Shown: piece after piece, positions 1 through 8,878 of the stretch
Layout: each line of letters begins with the position of its first letter
Position numbering within the stretch: the stretch's first letter is position 1
From: Nostoc sp. 'Peltigera membranacea cyanobiont' 210A
GTDB taxonomy: Bacteria; Cyanobacteriota; Cyanobacteriia; Cyanobacteriales; Nostocaceae
Direction of reading: 5' to 3'
Assembly (NCBI RefSeq): GCF_002246015.1
Contig: NZ_NOLJ01000002.1
Coordinates: forward strand, 197,675-261,674
Length of the DNA stretch: 64,000 nucleotides
The notes under the pieces: model-generated
The model's input: the letters and a program-made list of their open reading frames with translations, nothing else
Database searches by the model: none
Told to the model about the DNA's origin: nothing
Position numbers and translations under genes: made by a program

Positions 1-38
1 TCCCCACACCTCCCACACTTCCCACTCTCCCCACACTC
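1..38. repeat. Heptamer-like short tandem repeat
   Basis: Degenerate tandem units of the type TCCCACAC/TCCCACT run through the first 38 bases. This resembles the short tandemly repeated repetitive (STRR) sequences known from heterocystous cyanobacteria. It lies downstream of the lipoprotein gene and has no coding potential that I can see. Confidence 0.55.
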
Positions 39-118
39 AAAAATCTTGTTATATCAGGGCTTTGCGATTAACTTAGTGCCATTCCCCCCCGCCCCTTATC
101 CCCACAATGCCAAGAAGT

Positions 119-745
119 CTATTGACTCAGCACAAGTTGCCATTCTCTGTTTTGGGAATTCCACTTAGGTAATTGAGTTTCGCCAATAATATAAGGGCCC
201 CAGTAACGACGGGAACCATCTTGTGCAAAAGCAACTAAAACATCTCCCTTCTCCAGCTTTAAATTATTTTGAGGTAGAGATAGAACTAGTCCCTTCTCAC
301 TACCTTCTTCGGGAGCAAAATCCCAATGTGCCGGTACATCGTAGTGAGTTTGTTTTTTACTAGCTCCTTTTGCTACTGACTGTCGTGCCAGTAGAACCAG
401 CCGCACAGGCTGATTTGTTTGATTGCTCATTCGCAAAGTCCCTCGATCCTTGGCAATGCTTGTTGATTTATCACGCTCTGCCAAGACAGGATAAGTATTC
501 TCTTTACTGCTATGTTCTACTCGATTGGTTGGGGTAGGTGCTGGAGTAGATAGACTAGCAGAAATACCTTTTTCAGGTACGACTGAAGTTGTCTGCCACT
601 CTTGAGTTTCTGTTGGTAGTTCTGAAGATGTATCTGGGTTTGTAGGCTCAAAAGATACGCTCACCCCGAAGCATCCCACCAGAGCAACAAGCAGTCCCAA
701 GCACAAAGCTGTAATACCGACGTTACGATACACTAAAGATTTCAT
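119..745 (-). CDS. Putative lipoprotein of unknown function
   Basis: The 208-residue product starts with a basic N-terminus and a hydrophobic segment ending in a lipobox (LVGC, Cys25), so it is probably exported and lipid-anchored. Residues ~30-90 are rich in Thr, Pro, Ser and Glu and look like a flexible linker. Residues ~100-208 form a probably beta-rich domain with the segments RLVLLARQSV, DVLVAF and RYWGPYIIG. I do not recognise the family. The ATG at 745 is the natural start because it gives a complete signal peptide. No neighbour suggests a role: about 800 bp of non-coding DNA lie upstream. Confidence 0.7.
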   Translation of the reverse strand: MKSLVYRNVGITALCLGLLVALVGCFGVSVSFEPTNPDTSSELPTETQEWQTTSVVPEKGISASLSTPAPTPTNRVEHSSKENTYPVLAERDKSTSIAKDRGTLRMSNQTNQPVRLVLLARQSVAKGASKKQTHYDVPAHWDFAPEEGSEKGLVLSLPQNNLKLEKGDVLVAFAQDGSRRYWGPYIIGETQLPKWNSQNREWQLVLSQ

Positions 746-1550
746 ATTGATAGTTATTTAGAAATAAATATTTTGTCTAGGCTTGACCAAATAGTAGCCT
801 ATTATCCCAAAAGATAATCACACAAAATAGCCGAATATAGACTTTCCTAAAATAAGGAATACGAATGTATGATAAATATCATTTTGATTAGAAAACATTT
901 GAAGGATATAATCTCTTTGATGTTTGAAAAACAATAGGTACAGAGATCCATGACTTTGGTTTTTGACCATAAGTATGGATAAAAACAAGATAATTCTATA
1001 CCTATTCAGCCAATTCATTTGTATAAAAAAATAAAAGTTTCCTGAAACCGTTAGCAGCCTCAACAAGGCGTCCTTTGCTAAACGTCAGATAAATCTAAGT
1101 AGTGTATTTTATCTTCTGCTATTAAAAGCACCTTAAGACGATATTTGGAAAGTACCTGGTGATATAGCCAGTGCTTAGAGATCCTCCTTCCTAAATCTAC
1201 ACAAGTCCCTTCTCCTGTTGGGAGATGCTATAAGTAGCTTACTTCCATACATGAAACAAGTCAGCAAACCCGCTTAACGAACTAGCTTCCTTAAAAAAGG
1301 GGAATTTTGAATCATTTTCCCATTTTTTAAGGCTTAAACGTGGGGATCAAACTAAATATTATTGTTTCCAAACATCCTCTAAGAAACTGTACTTCTCTGA
1401 AGATGATAGAATGGTGAAATTTGAATAAACACTGTAATTCCAGTAGATATCTACAATAGTAACAAACAAGCTGATGCTAAAACCAATATCCTTCTTACAT
1501 TAATATAGACATATTTCAAGATATCTTGACTTTTCCCAGAAGTCCCTTTG
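746..1550. other. Long intergenic region without a supported gene
   Basis: Over 800 bp between the divergent lipoprotein and ycf20 genes. It is AT-rich and contains no ORF with credible composition: an 82-codon frame on the minus strand at 818-1066 is low-complexity Phe/Leu/Ile sequence with no domain. It must hold the two promoters, but I cannot place them with confidence. Confidence 0.5.
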
Positions 1551-1883
1551 ATGCAAAACACTCGTCTCAACAACTTGTTCGATGCTATTGCTACACGCTT
1601 TGGGCAATGGTTTTTAAATCCTTGGCGACGGCTATCGTTGCTGATGATTAGTTTTTTGTTCGGTTTTTTTCTGGGAAACGCAGTTTCCACAACCGCTGGA
1701 CAAGAAGGTGTATTGGATATTGTGGTAGCAGCTTTTTTAGTATTGTTAACGGAAATTACCAGCCGGATATTTTATAGTCGCAGCTTTTTGGAAAGGCGAT
1801 CGCTTTTGGTAGACTCACTAAATCTTCTCAAAGTTGGTTTCATCTACAGCCTGTTTCTCGAAGCTTTTAAGCTGGGATCGTAG
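1551..1883 (+). CDS. Ycf20-like DUF565 membrane protein
   Basis: A 110-residue protein of the Ycf20/DUF565 family found in cyanobacteria and plastids. The N-terminal motif (TRLNNLFDAI...NPWRRLSLLMIS), a first membrane segment (~residues 29-50, SLLMISFLFGFFLGNAVS) and a second (~57-75) leading into EITSRIFYSR are typical of the family. Plant relatives have been linked to photoprotection; the biochemical role is not established. A TTG codon lies directly upstream, but the ATG at 1551 matches the usual family start. The glycerate kinase gene begins 15 bp after the stop, so the two are probably co-transcribed. Confidence 0.85.
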   Translation: MQNTRLNNLFDAIATRFGQWFLNPWRRLSLLMISFLFGFFLGNAVSTTAGQEGVLDIVVAAFLVLLTEITSRIFYSRSFLERRSLLVDSLNLLKVGFIYSLFLEAFKLGS

Positions 1884-1898
1884 TCAGATGGAGAATTT

Positions 1899-2942
1899 AT
1901 GAATTTGTGGCTGAGTGTTTTGGCAACCAATGAGGTGGGGGAAACTTGGAAGCAGGAAGCAAGAGAAGCAGCGCTGGCAGATCGGTTAAGGGCAGAAGCT
2001 TTTGGCATCGTACCGGAAAATGTTGATGAAACGATCGAAAGGCGATCGCATTTACTAAAATCTGTCTTCCCAGCTTTTAGCGAATTCTGCCAAGCTACTC
2101 TCCAAGTACAACCCCAGGAAATGTTACAGGTATTGTGGGACTTGTGGCTGCCTTTGGGGATCAAACTAGCATCGCAGCGCCAACAGTTGGGACGCCCACT
2201 GATTCAAGGAATATTGGGAGGACAAGGTACTGGTAAAACCACAATGTCCAAAATTCTCATTTTGATTCTCGATCATTTGGGATACAGGACTGTGAGTTTA
2301 TCTTTGGATGACTTGTATAAAACTTACAGCGATCGCTTACTCCTAACACAGCAAGATCCCCGCTTAATTTGGCGCGGCCCACCAGGAACCCATGATGTAA
2401 ACTTAGGCTTAAATATACTAGATCAAATCCGTGAGTTGCAAAGCCCTGTAATGCTTCCCCGCTTTGATAAATCAGCTTATGGAGGTGCTGGCGATCGCAC
2501 TAATCCAGAAATGGTCACGGGTGTAGATATTGTACTATTTGAAGGGTGGTTTGTGGGTGTGCGACCAATCGACCCAGATGTATTTAATACTGCGCCACCG
2601 CCAATTGTCACAGATGAAGATAGAGCATTCGCTTGTGAGATGAATCTTCGCCTCCACGATTATCTACCACTGTGGGAGCGATTAGACAGTTTAATTGTGC
2701 TTTATCCCACCGATTACCGCTGTTCTTTGGAGTGGCGTAAACAGGCAGAACAACAGATGATTGCTGCGGGTAAGTCGGGAATGAGTAATGCAGATATAGA
2801 GCAATTTGTCAATTATTTTTGGCGATCGCTTCACCCGGAATTATTCATCATGCCGTTGGTAAGAGATACAACAGTGGTTGATATGGTGATTGAGATTCAT
2901 CCCGATCATAGTTTTGGTCAAGTGTATTGCGATCGCACTTAG
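1899..2942 (+). CDS. D-glycerate 3-kinase (plant/cyanobacterial type)
   Basis: Phosphorylates D-glycerate to 3-phosphoglycerate, the last step of the photorespiratory cycle, in the cytoplasm. The 347-residue protein has a helical N-terminal region (1-100) and then a P-loop NTPase core: Walker A GGQGTGKTT at ~106-114, the segment SLSLDDLY and a downstream FEGWFVGVRP motif, all typical of the GLYK family related to uridine kinase-like P-loop kinases. Length agrees with cyanobacterial GLYK. It follows the ycf20-like gene by 15 bp and converges with a Uma2 gene. Function is inferred from family resemblance, with no sign of damage. Confidence 0.85.
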   Translation: MNLWLSVLATNEVGETWKQEAREAALADRLRAEAFGIVPENVDETIERRSHLLKSVFPAFSEFCQATLQVQPQEMLQVLWDLWLPLGIKLASQRQQLGRPLIQGILGGQGTGKTTMSKILILILDHLGYRTVSLSLDDLYKTYSDRLLLTQQDPRLIWRGPPGTHDVNLGLNILDQIRELQSPVMLPRFDKSAYGGAGDRTNPEMVTGVDIVLFEGWFVGVRPIDPDVFNTAPPPIVTDEDRAFACEMNLRLHDYLPLWERLDSLIVLYPTDYRCSLEWRKQAEQQMIAAGKSGMSNADIEQFVNYFWRSLHPELFIMPLVRDTTVVDMVIEIHPDHSFGQVYCDRT

Positions 2943-2964
2943 GGCGTTAAGTAGATCGGTAATT

Positions 2965-3588
2965 TTAACTACTTGGGAAACCTCCAGCTTGAAAAATCTG
3001 TTCGGCGGTTAAATTCAATTCTGGGAAAGTAGGCGAGACTATGCGATCTGTACCTCTAAATTGAGTAACTTGGTATTCACCATCGATTAATTGATAAATA
3101 GACATAGTAGGCTGTTTGGGGTTGCCAGTGAACTTTTTAGCGCCTAAACCGAGATAATCTACAATCCAATATTCGGGAATTCCAATACCCTCATACTTAC
3201 CTTGTTTTGTGTAGTAGTCATCATCCCAATTGGTACTAACTACCTCAACTACCAAGGGAATTGATGCCGGATATGATACAGTTGATTCTTTTTTCCATAA
3301 CGGCTCATTCACTAAATTAAGACGATTTAATATCAACACATCTGGGGAATAAGCTGATACCGAATTAAAAGGTTTTATCAGCGCAGTTTTAGGGATTATA
3401 TAAGGTAAATTTAATCTGTCAAATTCTACTGTTAGTTTTCTAGCGATAAAACCAACAACATCTTCATGTTCACCAGTTGGTTGGGGCATTTCAACAATCG
3501 CACCATTATGTAATTCGTATCTTCCGCCTTGAGGACGCCAAGCTGCAAAATCTTCAAAGCTTACTAGTTTGGGTATGGCTTGAGTCAT
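2965..3588 (-). CDS. Uma2 family (DUF820) putative endonuclease
   Basis: A 207-residue member of the Uma2/DUF820 family, a restriction-endonuclease-like (PD-(D/E)XK) fold greatly expanded in cyanobacteria. Visible hallmarks are an N-terminal FEDFAAWRPQGGRYELHNG segment, SPDVLIL (the Asp of the PD motif), the VVEVVS strand carrying the catalytic acid, and GIPEYWIVDYLG. These give the order D...EVVS...EYWIVD expected for the family. Biological substrate and role are unknown for most members. It ends 22 bp from the convergent glycerate kinase and lies 44 bp downstream of a second nuclease-fold gene on the same strand. Confidence 0.85.
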   Translation of the reverse strand: MTQAIPKLVSFEDFAAWRPQGGRYELHNGAIVEMPQPTGEHEDVVGFIARKLTVEFDRLNLPYIIPKTALIKPFNSVSAYSPDVLILNRLNLVNEPLWKKESTVSYPASIPLVVEVVSTNWDDDYYTKQGKYEGIGIPEYWIVDYLGLGAKKFTGNPKQPTMSIYQLIDGEYQVTQFRGTDRIVSPTFPELNLTAEQIFQAGGFPSS

Positions 3589-3632
3589 AAATTGTTACTT
3601 TGGCTTGTATGTTGCCTTAATCATCAATACTT

Positions 3633-4268
3633 TTAAAGCTGACAAATTGCTTTTAAAACTTGTAGCAGCTGACTTGAACGCTCTCTTTCCATTAAATTTA
3701 ATTCTGGTAACAGATAATAAATCGGGGGATTTCCTTGTTCAATATAGACAAACTGATAACTTCTACCATTAGTCGCTAATCCCCAAACTGATTTTTGATT
3801 ATCTAAATTTTTATAAGCATAAGTGAGAAGCTGAGGCAAACCTGTTGATATATCAATCTGACTATTCTTAGATTCAATTAACAGTACCCAAAAATATCTT
3901 TGAAGTTTTGTATGTTTAGCTTTACTAATAGCTAAAATATCAAATCTGCCTTTAATTTTGATATCCTCATCTTCAACTTCAATATCAGCAATATTCTCTT
4001 CCAAAACAATCTCGATCGGATAGCGATAAAAACCAGCTAATCTTAGTAAAGGCGCAACTGCAAGAAACTTTACCTGACCCTCAGAAACTTTACCAGCTGT
4101 CAGATAGCGTCGAAAGTCATTTCTAATTTGCAGAAGTTCCTGCTGTTCTGTTTCCGCGAGAGGTTCCAGAGATAAGTAGTTAGAAAATGAGTCACTGTAC
4201 TGTTCTTCAAAGCTAAACAGACGCTGAACTTCTTCTAAAGATAAATTACGAGCGTTGAGAATTGTCAT
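3633..4268 (-). CDS. Restriction endonuclease-like (HsdR N-domain type) protein
   Basis: A 211-residue protein resembling stand-alone cyanobacterial proteins annotated as type I restriction enzyme R-subunit-like. The central part has GRFDILAIS followed by FWVLLIESKNSQIDI, i.e. the D...ExK pattern of a PD-(D/E)XK nuclease fold (D in GRFD, ESK motif), then LPQLLTYAYKN and WGLATNGRSYQFVYI. There is no helicase domain and no methylase or specificity subunit nearby, so this is not a complete restriction system. The ATG at 4268 is the first in-frame start. It may form a transcription unit with the Uma2 gene. Confidence 0.7.
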   Translation of the reverse strand: MTILNARNLSLEEVQRLFSFEEQYSDSFSNYLSLEPLAETEQQELLQIRNDFRRYLTAGKVSEGQVKFLAVAPLLRLAGFYRYPIEIVLEENIADIEVEDEDIKIKGRFDILAISKAKHTKLQRYFWVLLIESKNSQIDISTGLPQLLTYAYKNLDNQKSVWGLATNGRSYQFVYIEQGNPPIYYLLPELNLMERERSSQLLQVLKAICQL

Positions 4269-4473
4269 ATATTTTTAGTTAATTCATACCATTTCTTTGT
4301 GAGGCTGCGCCAAATTTTCTTTCTTCTTTGTGTCCTTTGCGCCCTTTGCGGTTCGTTCCTCATATAGTTTGGCGCATCTTCATACAGAATTGGTATCAGG
4401 TGCAACTCAATCCAAATTCCCTATATAAAACCTATTTTAACCCCTGGCTGATTACATAGAAATACAAACAATT

Positions 4474-4503
4474 GGTAAGGTAGCACAGCTGTGCTACCTT
4501 ACC
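4474..4503. terminator. Perfect 30-bp palindrome, probable transcription terminator hairpin
   Basis: GGTAAGGTAGCACAG is followed directly by its exact reverse complement. As RNA it would fold into a strong hairpin with a small CAGCTG-centred loop. It lies 28 bp beyond the stop codon of the minus-strand SulP gene. On that strand only a weak T-rich stretch (AATTGTTTG) follows, so it could instead be an operator or an RNA-stabilising hairpin. Confidence 0.5.
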
Positions 4504-4531
4504 GTGAAGCAAATTCAATCTAGCTTGACTA

Positions 4532-6055
4532 CTACAGAGTAAATGGTTTGCGATTACGATCTATTAGACGATCCCATTGCATAGTTAAGGTGCTTCCCAT
4601 TTGTTGCTGTTGTTTTGCCCACACCGATAGTAAGTCTAGACAAGAGTGATCTATATAAGCCAAGTCTTGCATATAAACATGCAATTCACTTCCTGGAGGC
4701 ACAAGTTCTAAAATATTCGCTAATTTTGGTAGCCTCACAAATGTTGCCGCACCTTGTAAATAAATGTCTATTCGCTGATTATTTTCATGCTTAATAATTT
4801 GGATATTCAGCACGGACATTTTGTGAATTAGTAAAACTCCTGTCAACAGAATACCAATTAAAACACCTGTGATCAGGTCAGTAACAACAATCCCGATTAA
4901 AGTGGCAGCAAATATCATCAGAGGAAAACGTCCATACTTCTTTAACTGGCGAATATGTTCTACTTCGATTAGTTTGTAACCAGTAACAACTAAAATTGCT
5001 GCCAGACTAGAAATGGGAATTATTTTGAGTAAGGTTGGGGCTGCAATTACTAAAATTAGCAGCCATAAACCGTGAAGCATCGTTGATAATCTAGTTTTAG
5101 CACCAGCTTCTACGTTTACAGAACTGCGGGCTATCACTCCTGTCATCGGCAAAGCACCCAAGAACCCACATATAACATTGCCAATTCCTTGGGCTGTTAA
5201 TTCGCGATCGAAATCGGTTCTTGTCCCGGTATGCAGTCGATCTACTGCTACAGCTGAAAGCAAACTTTCTGTACTAGCAATGAATGCGATCGCGATCGCA
5301 TCTAGCAAAACTGTTGCCTGAATTAGGCGTGGTAAGCTGGCAAGTGTTGGTAATTGAATTGCTTGTGCCAGATTTCCAGGTACATCAACATACTGAATCG
5401 GTAATCGATACACTGTAGCTATGACGGTGGCAATTACAACGCCGACAAGCGCACCAGGTATCAACTTTAAACTATTGGGTTTAAATTTTTCCCACAGCAG
5501 AAGACTGATAATAGTTATTACACCTATGAGTGCTGCAACATGATGAACGCTACCATCTATAGGAAAGAAAGCTTTGTAAATGGTGTTGGGAATAGAAATT
5601 AAATTCTCAATGCCGTGTATACGCGGTTGGTCGTCTAGCATGACGTGAAATTGGGAAGTTAAGATTAATATCCCAATACCTGCAAGCATTCCATAGATGA
5701 CAGCCGGTGACATAGCGCGAAACAACTGGCCAAGTTTAAAAATACCTGCGAGTAATTGGATTAAACCCGCTAGCAGCAAAATTGGCCCAACCATTTCAAT
5801 GCCATATTCTTTAACTATTTCTGCAACAATCACAGCCAGCCCAGCAGCAGGGCCACTGACAAGCAAAGGTGAACCGGAAACAGCACCAACAATAATTCCG
5901 CCTACTATTCCTGTAACTAAGCCGCGAGATGGCGGAAGTCCCGAAGCGATCGCAATACCCATGCAAAGAGGAAGGGCGACAAGAAACACCACAAATGATG
6001 CCGGTACTTCACTAGTCAATGAGGATTTGTCTATGATTGCTTTCAAATTTCTCAT
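4532..6055 (-). CDS. SulP/SLC26 family inorganic anion transporter
   Basis: A 507-residue inner-membrane transporter of the SulP family, which in cyanobacteria includes sulfate carriers and the sodium-dependent bicarbonate transporter BicA. The N-terminus (PASFVVFLVALPLCMGIAIASGLPP) with its short first segment, then LLVSGPAAGLAVIV and about ten further hydrophobic segments up to residue ~410, match the transport domain. The C-terminal ~90 residues form a STAS domain (IDIYLQGAATFVRLPKLANIL, YIDHSCLDLL). The protein is slightly shorter than BicA. The substrate cannot be decided from sequence here. The gene is monocistronic, with a 413-bp upstream region holding an inverted repeat. Confidence 0.88.
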   Translation of the reverse strand: MRNLKAIIDKSSLTSEVPASFVVFLVALPLCMGIAIASGLPPSRGLVTGIVGGIIVGAVSGSPLLVSGPAAGLAVIVAEIVKEYGIEMVGPILLLAGLIQLLAGIFKLGQLFRAMSPAVIYGMLAGIGILILTSQFHVMLDDQPRIHGIENLISIPNTIYKAFFPIDGSVHHVAALIGVITIISLLLWEKFKPNSLKLIPGALVGVVIATVIATVYRLPIQYVDVPGNLAQAIQLPTLASLPRLIQATVLLDAIAIAFIASTESLLSAVAVDRLHTGTRTDFDRELTAQGIGNVICGFLGALPMTGVIARSSVNVEAGAKTRLSTMLHGLWLLILVIAAPTLLKIIPISSLAAILVVTGYKLIEVEHIRQLKKYGRFPLMIFAATLIGIVVTDLITGVLIGILLTGVLLIHKMSVLNIQIIKHENNQRIDIYLQGAATFVRLPKLANILELVPPGSELHVYMQDLAYIDHSCLDLLSVWAKQQQQMGSTLTMQWDRLIDRNRKPFTL

Positions 6056-6468
6056 TTGCTTCTCCTCTAATGAAAAGTTTTTAATTTTTGGCTGGCAAGG
6101 TGAACTGTTACAATGCAGCCGAAACTAGACTTGCATTGAATAGTTCAAACCTATTCACTGAGTTCTAATTAAAACGTTAACGTACTTACGTAATCAGCCC
6201 TCAAATAGCAAGCACGAAATCATTAAGTTAAATTGACTTACGGTTATAGTTACTATTTACATTTCTTAATGATTACAAGTACATGATAACAATAGTGTTA
6301 TCTGATTGATATTACATAACTTTTTTATTGGATTCGCCGCAGAATATTAATTAAAATTAAACAATAAATTATAATTGCTCGAAAAAAGGTATACTTTTAT
6401 CCTTGTAATTTAAATAATTATATTTATGCTCGTTCTCTAGATTTTGAGAAATTTTTTTTGAAAGTCTC
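6056..6468. other. Intergenic region upstream of the SulP gene
   Basis: 413 bp, strongly AT-rich, between the SulP start and the stop of the amino-acid ABC gene. It contains the inverted repeat annotated separately and alternating TTACG/ACGTAA motifs around 6175-6195, but no open frame of note. It presumably contains the SulP promoter. Confidence 0.5.
6285..6302. promoter_or_regulatory. Inverted repeat, candidate operator for the SulP gene
   Basis: GATAACA, a four-base spacer ATAG, then TGTTATC: a perfect 7-bp inverted repeat centred about 240 bp upstream of the SulP start. The symmetry and size suit a dimeric regulator, for example a LysR-type protein of the kind that controls inorganic carbon transport in cyanobacteria. 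No such regulator is encoded nearby, so the assignment is a guess. Confidence 0.3.
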
Positions 6469-7968
6469 TTAGCGCTTGATAGGATTCATCCAAGCTTCTA
6501 ATCGGCTAAACGCTTGGGAAGAAAGTAGCGTCAAACATAAATAAACAACTGCTACACCTGCGTAAATCTCAAAAGCGCGATAGTTGTCAGCAACAATTAA
6601 CTGTCCTTTACGTAGTAATTCTTCAAACCCAATCACAGAAACTAAGCTAGTATCTTTCAACAAACTGATAAACTCATTCCCCAAAGGTGGAATCATCCGC
6701 CGGAAAGCTTGGGGAAAAATTACATAACTCATAGTTTGCACAGAACTCAAACCTAATGATTTTGCTGCTTCTGCTTGTCCTGGTTCAATTGATTGAATCC
6801 CAGCACGAACAACTTCGGCAATGTATGCAGCACTATTCAAACTTAAGGCAATTACCCCAGCACTTAAACGATCGAAAGAAAATGTCAAACCAAGTTCTTG
6901 TAAAATTGCTGGTAAACCAAAGTAAATCATAAAAATTTGCACCAGCAAAGGCGTTCCCCGAAAAAAATCTACATACGCCCTCGCCAACCAACGCACAGGT
7001 GCAATATGAGAAAGGCGAACAATACCAATTAAGGAACCGCCAATTAAACCAAACACTACAGAAAGTATCGTCAACTGCAACGTTACCAACGCACCCTGCA
7101 ATAAGCTTGGGAAAGCCTGCAAAACCACATTAATTGAAGTTAATATTTGAGGTGTCCCAGTATTAGTTTTATTCTCAAATGGTGATTTAGCTGGTAGTGA
7201 TGGTGGTTCAACTTTAAACCATTTCTGGTAAATTTGGGTATAAGTGCCATTTTTCAGCACCCTATCCAAGCCATCATTTATCAATGTCAAATTCGGCGAG
7301 TTTTTAGCTGTAGCAATTCCATAAAACTCCTCCGTCAACAATTGCTGTACAACTTTAATTCCCTGAAGATTGCCTGTATTAATTGCATATAAAGTCACAG
7401 GTGCATCATTAATCACTGCATCCACATTACCGTTGAGCAATTCTTGCAGGGCTATGGGTGCAGAATCAAAACTGCGAATTTGCACTCCAGGAATACTCTT
7501 AGCCTTTGCAGCCCCAGTTGTGCCAATTTGTACAGCAATTTTTTTATTTTTGAGACTGTCAAAACCAGTAATATCTTGATTGTCTGCGCGAATTGCGATC
7601 GCTAACCCAGCCTTAAAATAAGGACGGGAAAAAGAAATCGTTTTCGCCCTCTCTTGAGTAATCGTAATCGAACTAATGGCCGCATCTACCGTTTTGGCTT
7701 GCAAAGCTGGGATAATGCCATCAAAAGGCAGACTTTGAAAATCAACTTTAAAGTTAGCAGAAGAAGCGATGCCATTCATCAAATCAATGGAAAACCCCTG
7801 CAACTCGCCACCTTTTCCTTGAAACTCAAAAGGTGGAAACGCTGGTTCTGTAGCAACCCGCAAAGTTTTCCTCGCGCTAGAGTTCACAGCACAGCTAATC
7901 AGTAATAAACAACTAAAACCTACGAAGACACATAAATACAGCCAACGTATAAAACCAACTTTAGCCAT
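6469..7968 (-). CDS. Amino-acid ABC transporter, fused substrate-binding protein and permease
   Basis: A 499-residue fusion. An N-terminal signal with a lipobox (LLISC, Cys26) leads into a polar-amino-acid binding domain (~35-255: LRVATEPAFPPFEFQGKGGELQGFSIDLM, TEEFYGIA), followed by a membrane permease domain (~285-495) of the HisM/GlnP type. The ATPase-contact EAA loop is visible (EAAKSLGLSS...FPQAFRRMIPP). Such fused GlnH-GlnP proteins are known; the binding domain is tethered at the outer face of the inner membrane. The partner ATPase is encoded divergently 76 bp away. The likely substrate is glutamine or another polar amino acid, not determinable from sequence. Confidence 0.92.
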   Translation of the reverse strand: MAKVGFIRWLYLCVFVGFSCLLLISCAVNSSARKTLRVATEPAFPPFEFQGKGGELQGFSIDLMNGIASSANFKVDFQSLPFDGIIPALQAKTVDAAISSITITQERAKTISFSRPYFKAGLAIAIRADNQDITGFDSLKNKKIAVQIGTTGAAKAKSIPGVQIRSFDSAPIALQELLNGNVDAVINDAPVTLYAINTGNLQGIKVVQQLLTEEFYGIATAKNSPNLTLINDGLDRVLKNGTYTQIYQKWFKVEPPSLPAKSPFENKTNTGTPQILTSINVVLQAFPSLLQGALVTLQLTILSVVFGLIGGSLIGIVRLSHIAPVRWLARAYVDFFRGTPLLVQIFMIYFGLPAILQELGLTFSFDRLSAGVIALSLNSAAYIAEVVRAGIQSIEPGQAEAAKSLGLSSVQTMSYVIFPQAFRRMIPPLGNEFISLLKDTSLVSVIGFEELLRKGQLIVADNYRAFEIYAGVAVVYLCLTLLSSQAFSRLEAWMNPIKR

Positions 7969-8044
7969 ATTATTTTCTCTCCTTCTGTGCCTTTGCGGTT
8001 TCTTAAAATATTACAATCAACTGTAGAGCAGCTTGAGATAAGTA

Positions 8045-8800
8045 ATGAATAATACCATCCCCGCGATTATTTTTGACAATATCGAAAAAAACTTTGGTTC
8101 CCTTAAAGTTCTCAAAGGAATTACCGGCGAAATCAATCGGGGAGAAGTCGTTGCAGTTATCGGTTCCTCCGGTTGTGGTAAAAGTACCTTACTACGCTGC
8201 TTCAACCGCCTAGAAGCCATTGACAAAGGGCGTTTAATCATCAACGGAATTAACTTATCTAGGCCCACTGTCAACTATAGTCAACTGCGGCAACTACGAA
8301 CACAAGTAGGCATGGTTTTCCAACAGTTCAACCTGTTTCCCCATCTCAGCGTCTTAGAAAATATGACACTTGCACCGCGTAAAGTCTTAGGTAAAACACC
8401 AAAAGAAAGCGCCCAAATAGCGAGATTATATTTAGAAAAAGTTGGCTTATCTGACAAAGCCTCTGCTTATCCCGAACAACTTTCTGGCGGACAAAAGCAA
8501 CGAGTAGCGATCGCTCGTAGTTTATGTATGAATCCCCAAATCATGCTATTTGACGAACCCACCAGCGCCCTAGATCCCGAACTCGTCGGCGAAGTTCTGC
8601 AAGTGATGCAGCAATTAGCCACAGAAGGGATGACAATGGTGGTTGTTACCCATGAAATGCAGTTTGCAAAAGAAGTAGCCCATCAGGTGATATTTTTAGA
8701 CAAAGGTATTGTGACAGAACAAGGCCCAGCCTATGAAGTACTGACCAATCCGCAAAGCGATCGCTTACGTATTTTCCTAAGTCGCCTCAACGTTAGATAG
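8045..8800 (+). CDS. Polar amino-acid ABC transporter ATP-binding protein
   Basis: A 251-residue cytoplasmic ATPase of the GlnQ/HisP type. All motifs are present: Walker A GSSGCGKST (~40-48), Q-loop (VFQQFNLFPH), signature LSGGQKQR, Walker B IMLFDEPTSALDP and the switch histidine in VVVTHE. It should energise the fused binding protein/permease encoded on the other strand. The two genes share a 76-bp divergent promoter region, an unusual arrangement compared with the usual single operon. It is followed directly by heptamer repeats. Confidence 0.93.
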   Translation: MNNTIPAIIFDNIEKNFGSLKVLKGITGEINRGEVVAVIGSSGCGKSTLLRCFNRLEAIDKGRLIINGINLSRPTVNYSQLRQLRTQVGMVFQQFNLFPHLSVLENMTLAPRKVLGKTPKESAQIARLYLEKVGLSDKASAYPEQLSGGQKQRVAIARSLCMNPQIMLFDEPTSALDPELVGEVLQVMQQLATEGMTMVVVTHEMQFAKEVAHQVIFLDKGIVTEQGPAYEVLTNPQSDRLRIFLSRLNVR

Positions 8801-8874
8801 TTAGGAGTTAGGAGTTAGGAGTTATAAATTAAAGGCTTCTTTTGAACTCATAACTCATAACTCATAACTCATCA
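8801..8874. repeat. STRR heptamer repeats forming an imperfect hairpin
   Basis: Directly after the stop codon, units of AGTTAGG (8801-8825) are followed by units of CTCATAA (8847-8873). The second block is roughly the reverse complement of the first, so the transcript can fold and may act as a terminator for the ABC ATPase gene. Confidence 0.55.
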
Positions 8875-8878
8875 CTAC

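Noticed and set aside
818-1066. 82-codon minus-strand frame upstream of the lipoprotein
   Set aside because: Phe/Leu/Ile-rich AT-driven sequence, no domain, no ribosome-binding site; composition typical of non-coding DNA.
2965-4268. Restriction-modification or defence island
   Set aside because: Two nuclease-fold genes but no methyltransferase, specificity subunit or helicase; Uma2 proteins are scattered throughout cyanobacterial genomes.
5697-6128. 143-codon plus-strand frame opposite the SulP gene
   Set aside because: Antisense shadow of a conserved transporter gene; its Pro/Thr/Ser/Ile bias reflects the other strand.
8801-8874. Possible CRISPR array in tandem repeats
   Set aside because: Units are 7 bp without unique spacers; same for 18335-18376, 44189-44236 and 63358-63392. 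They are STRR-type repeats and no cas gene is present.
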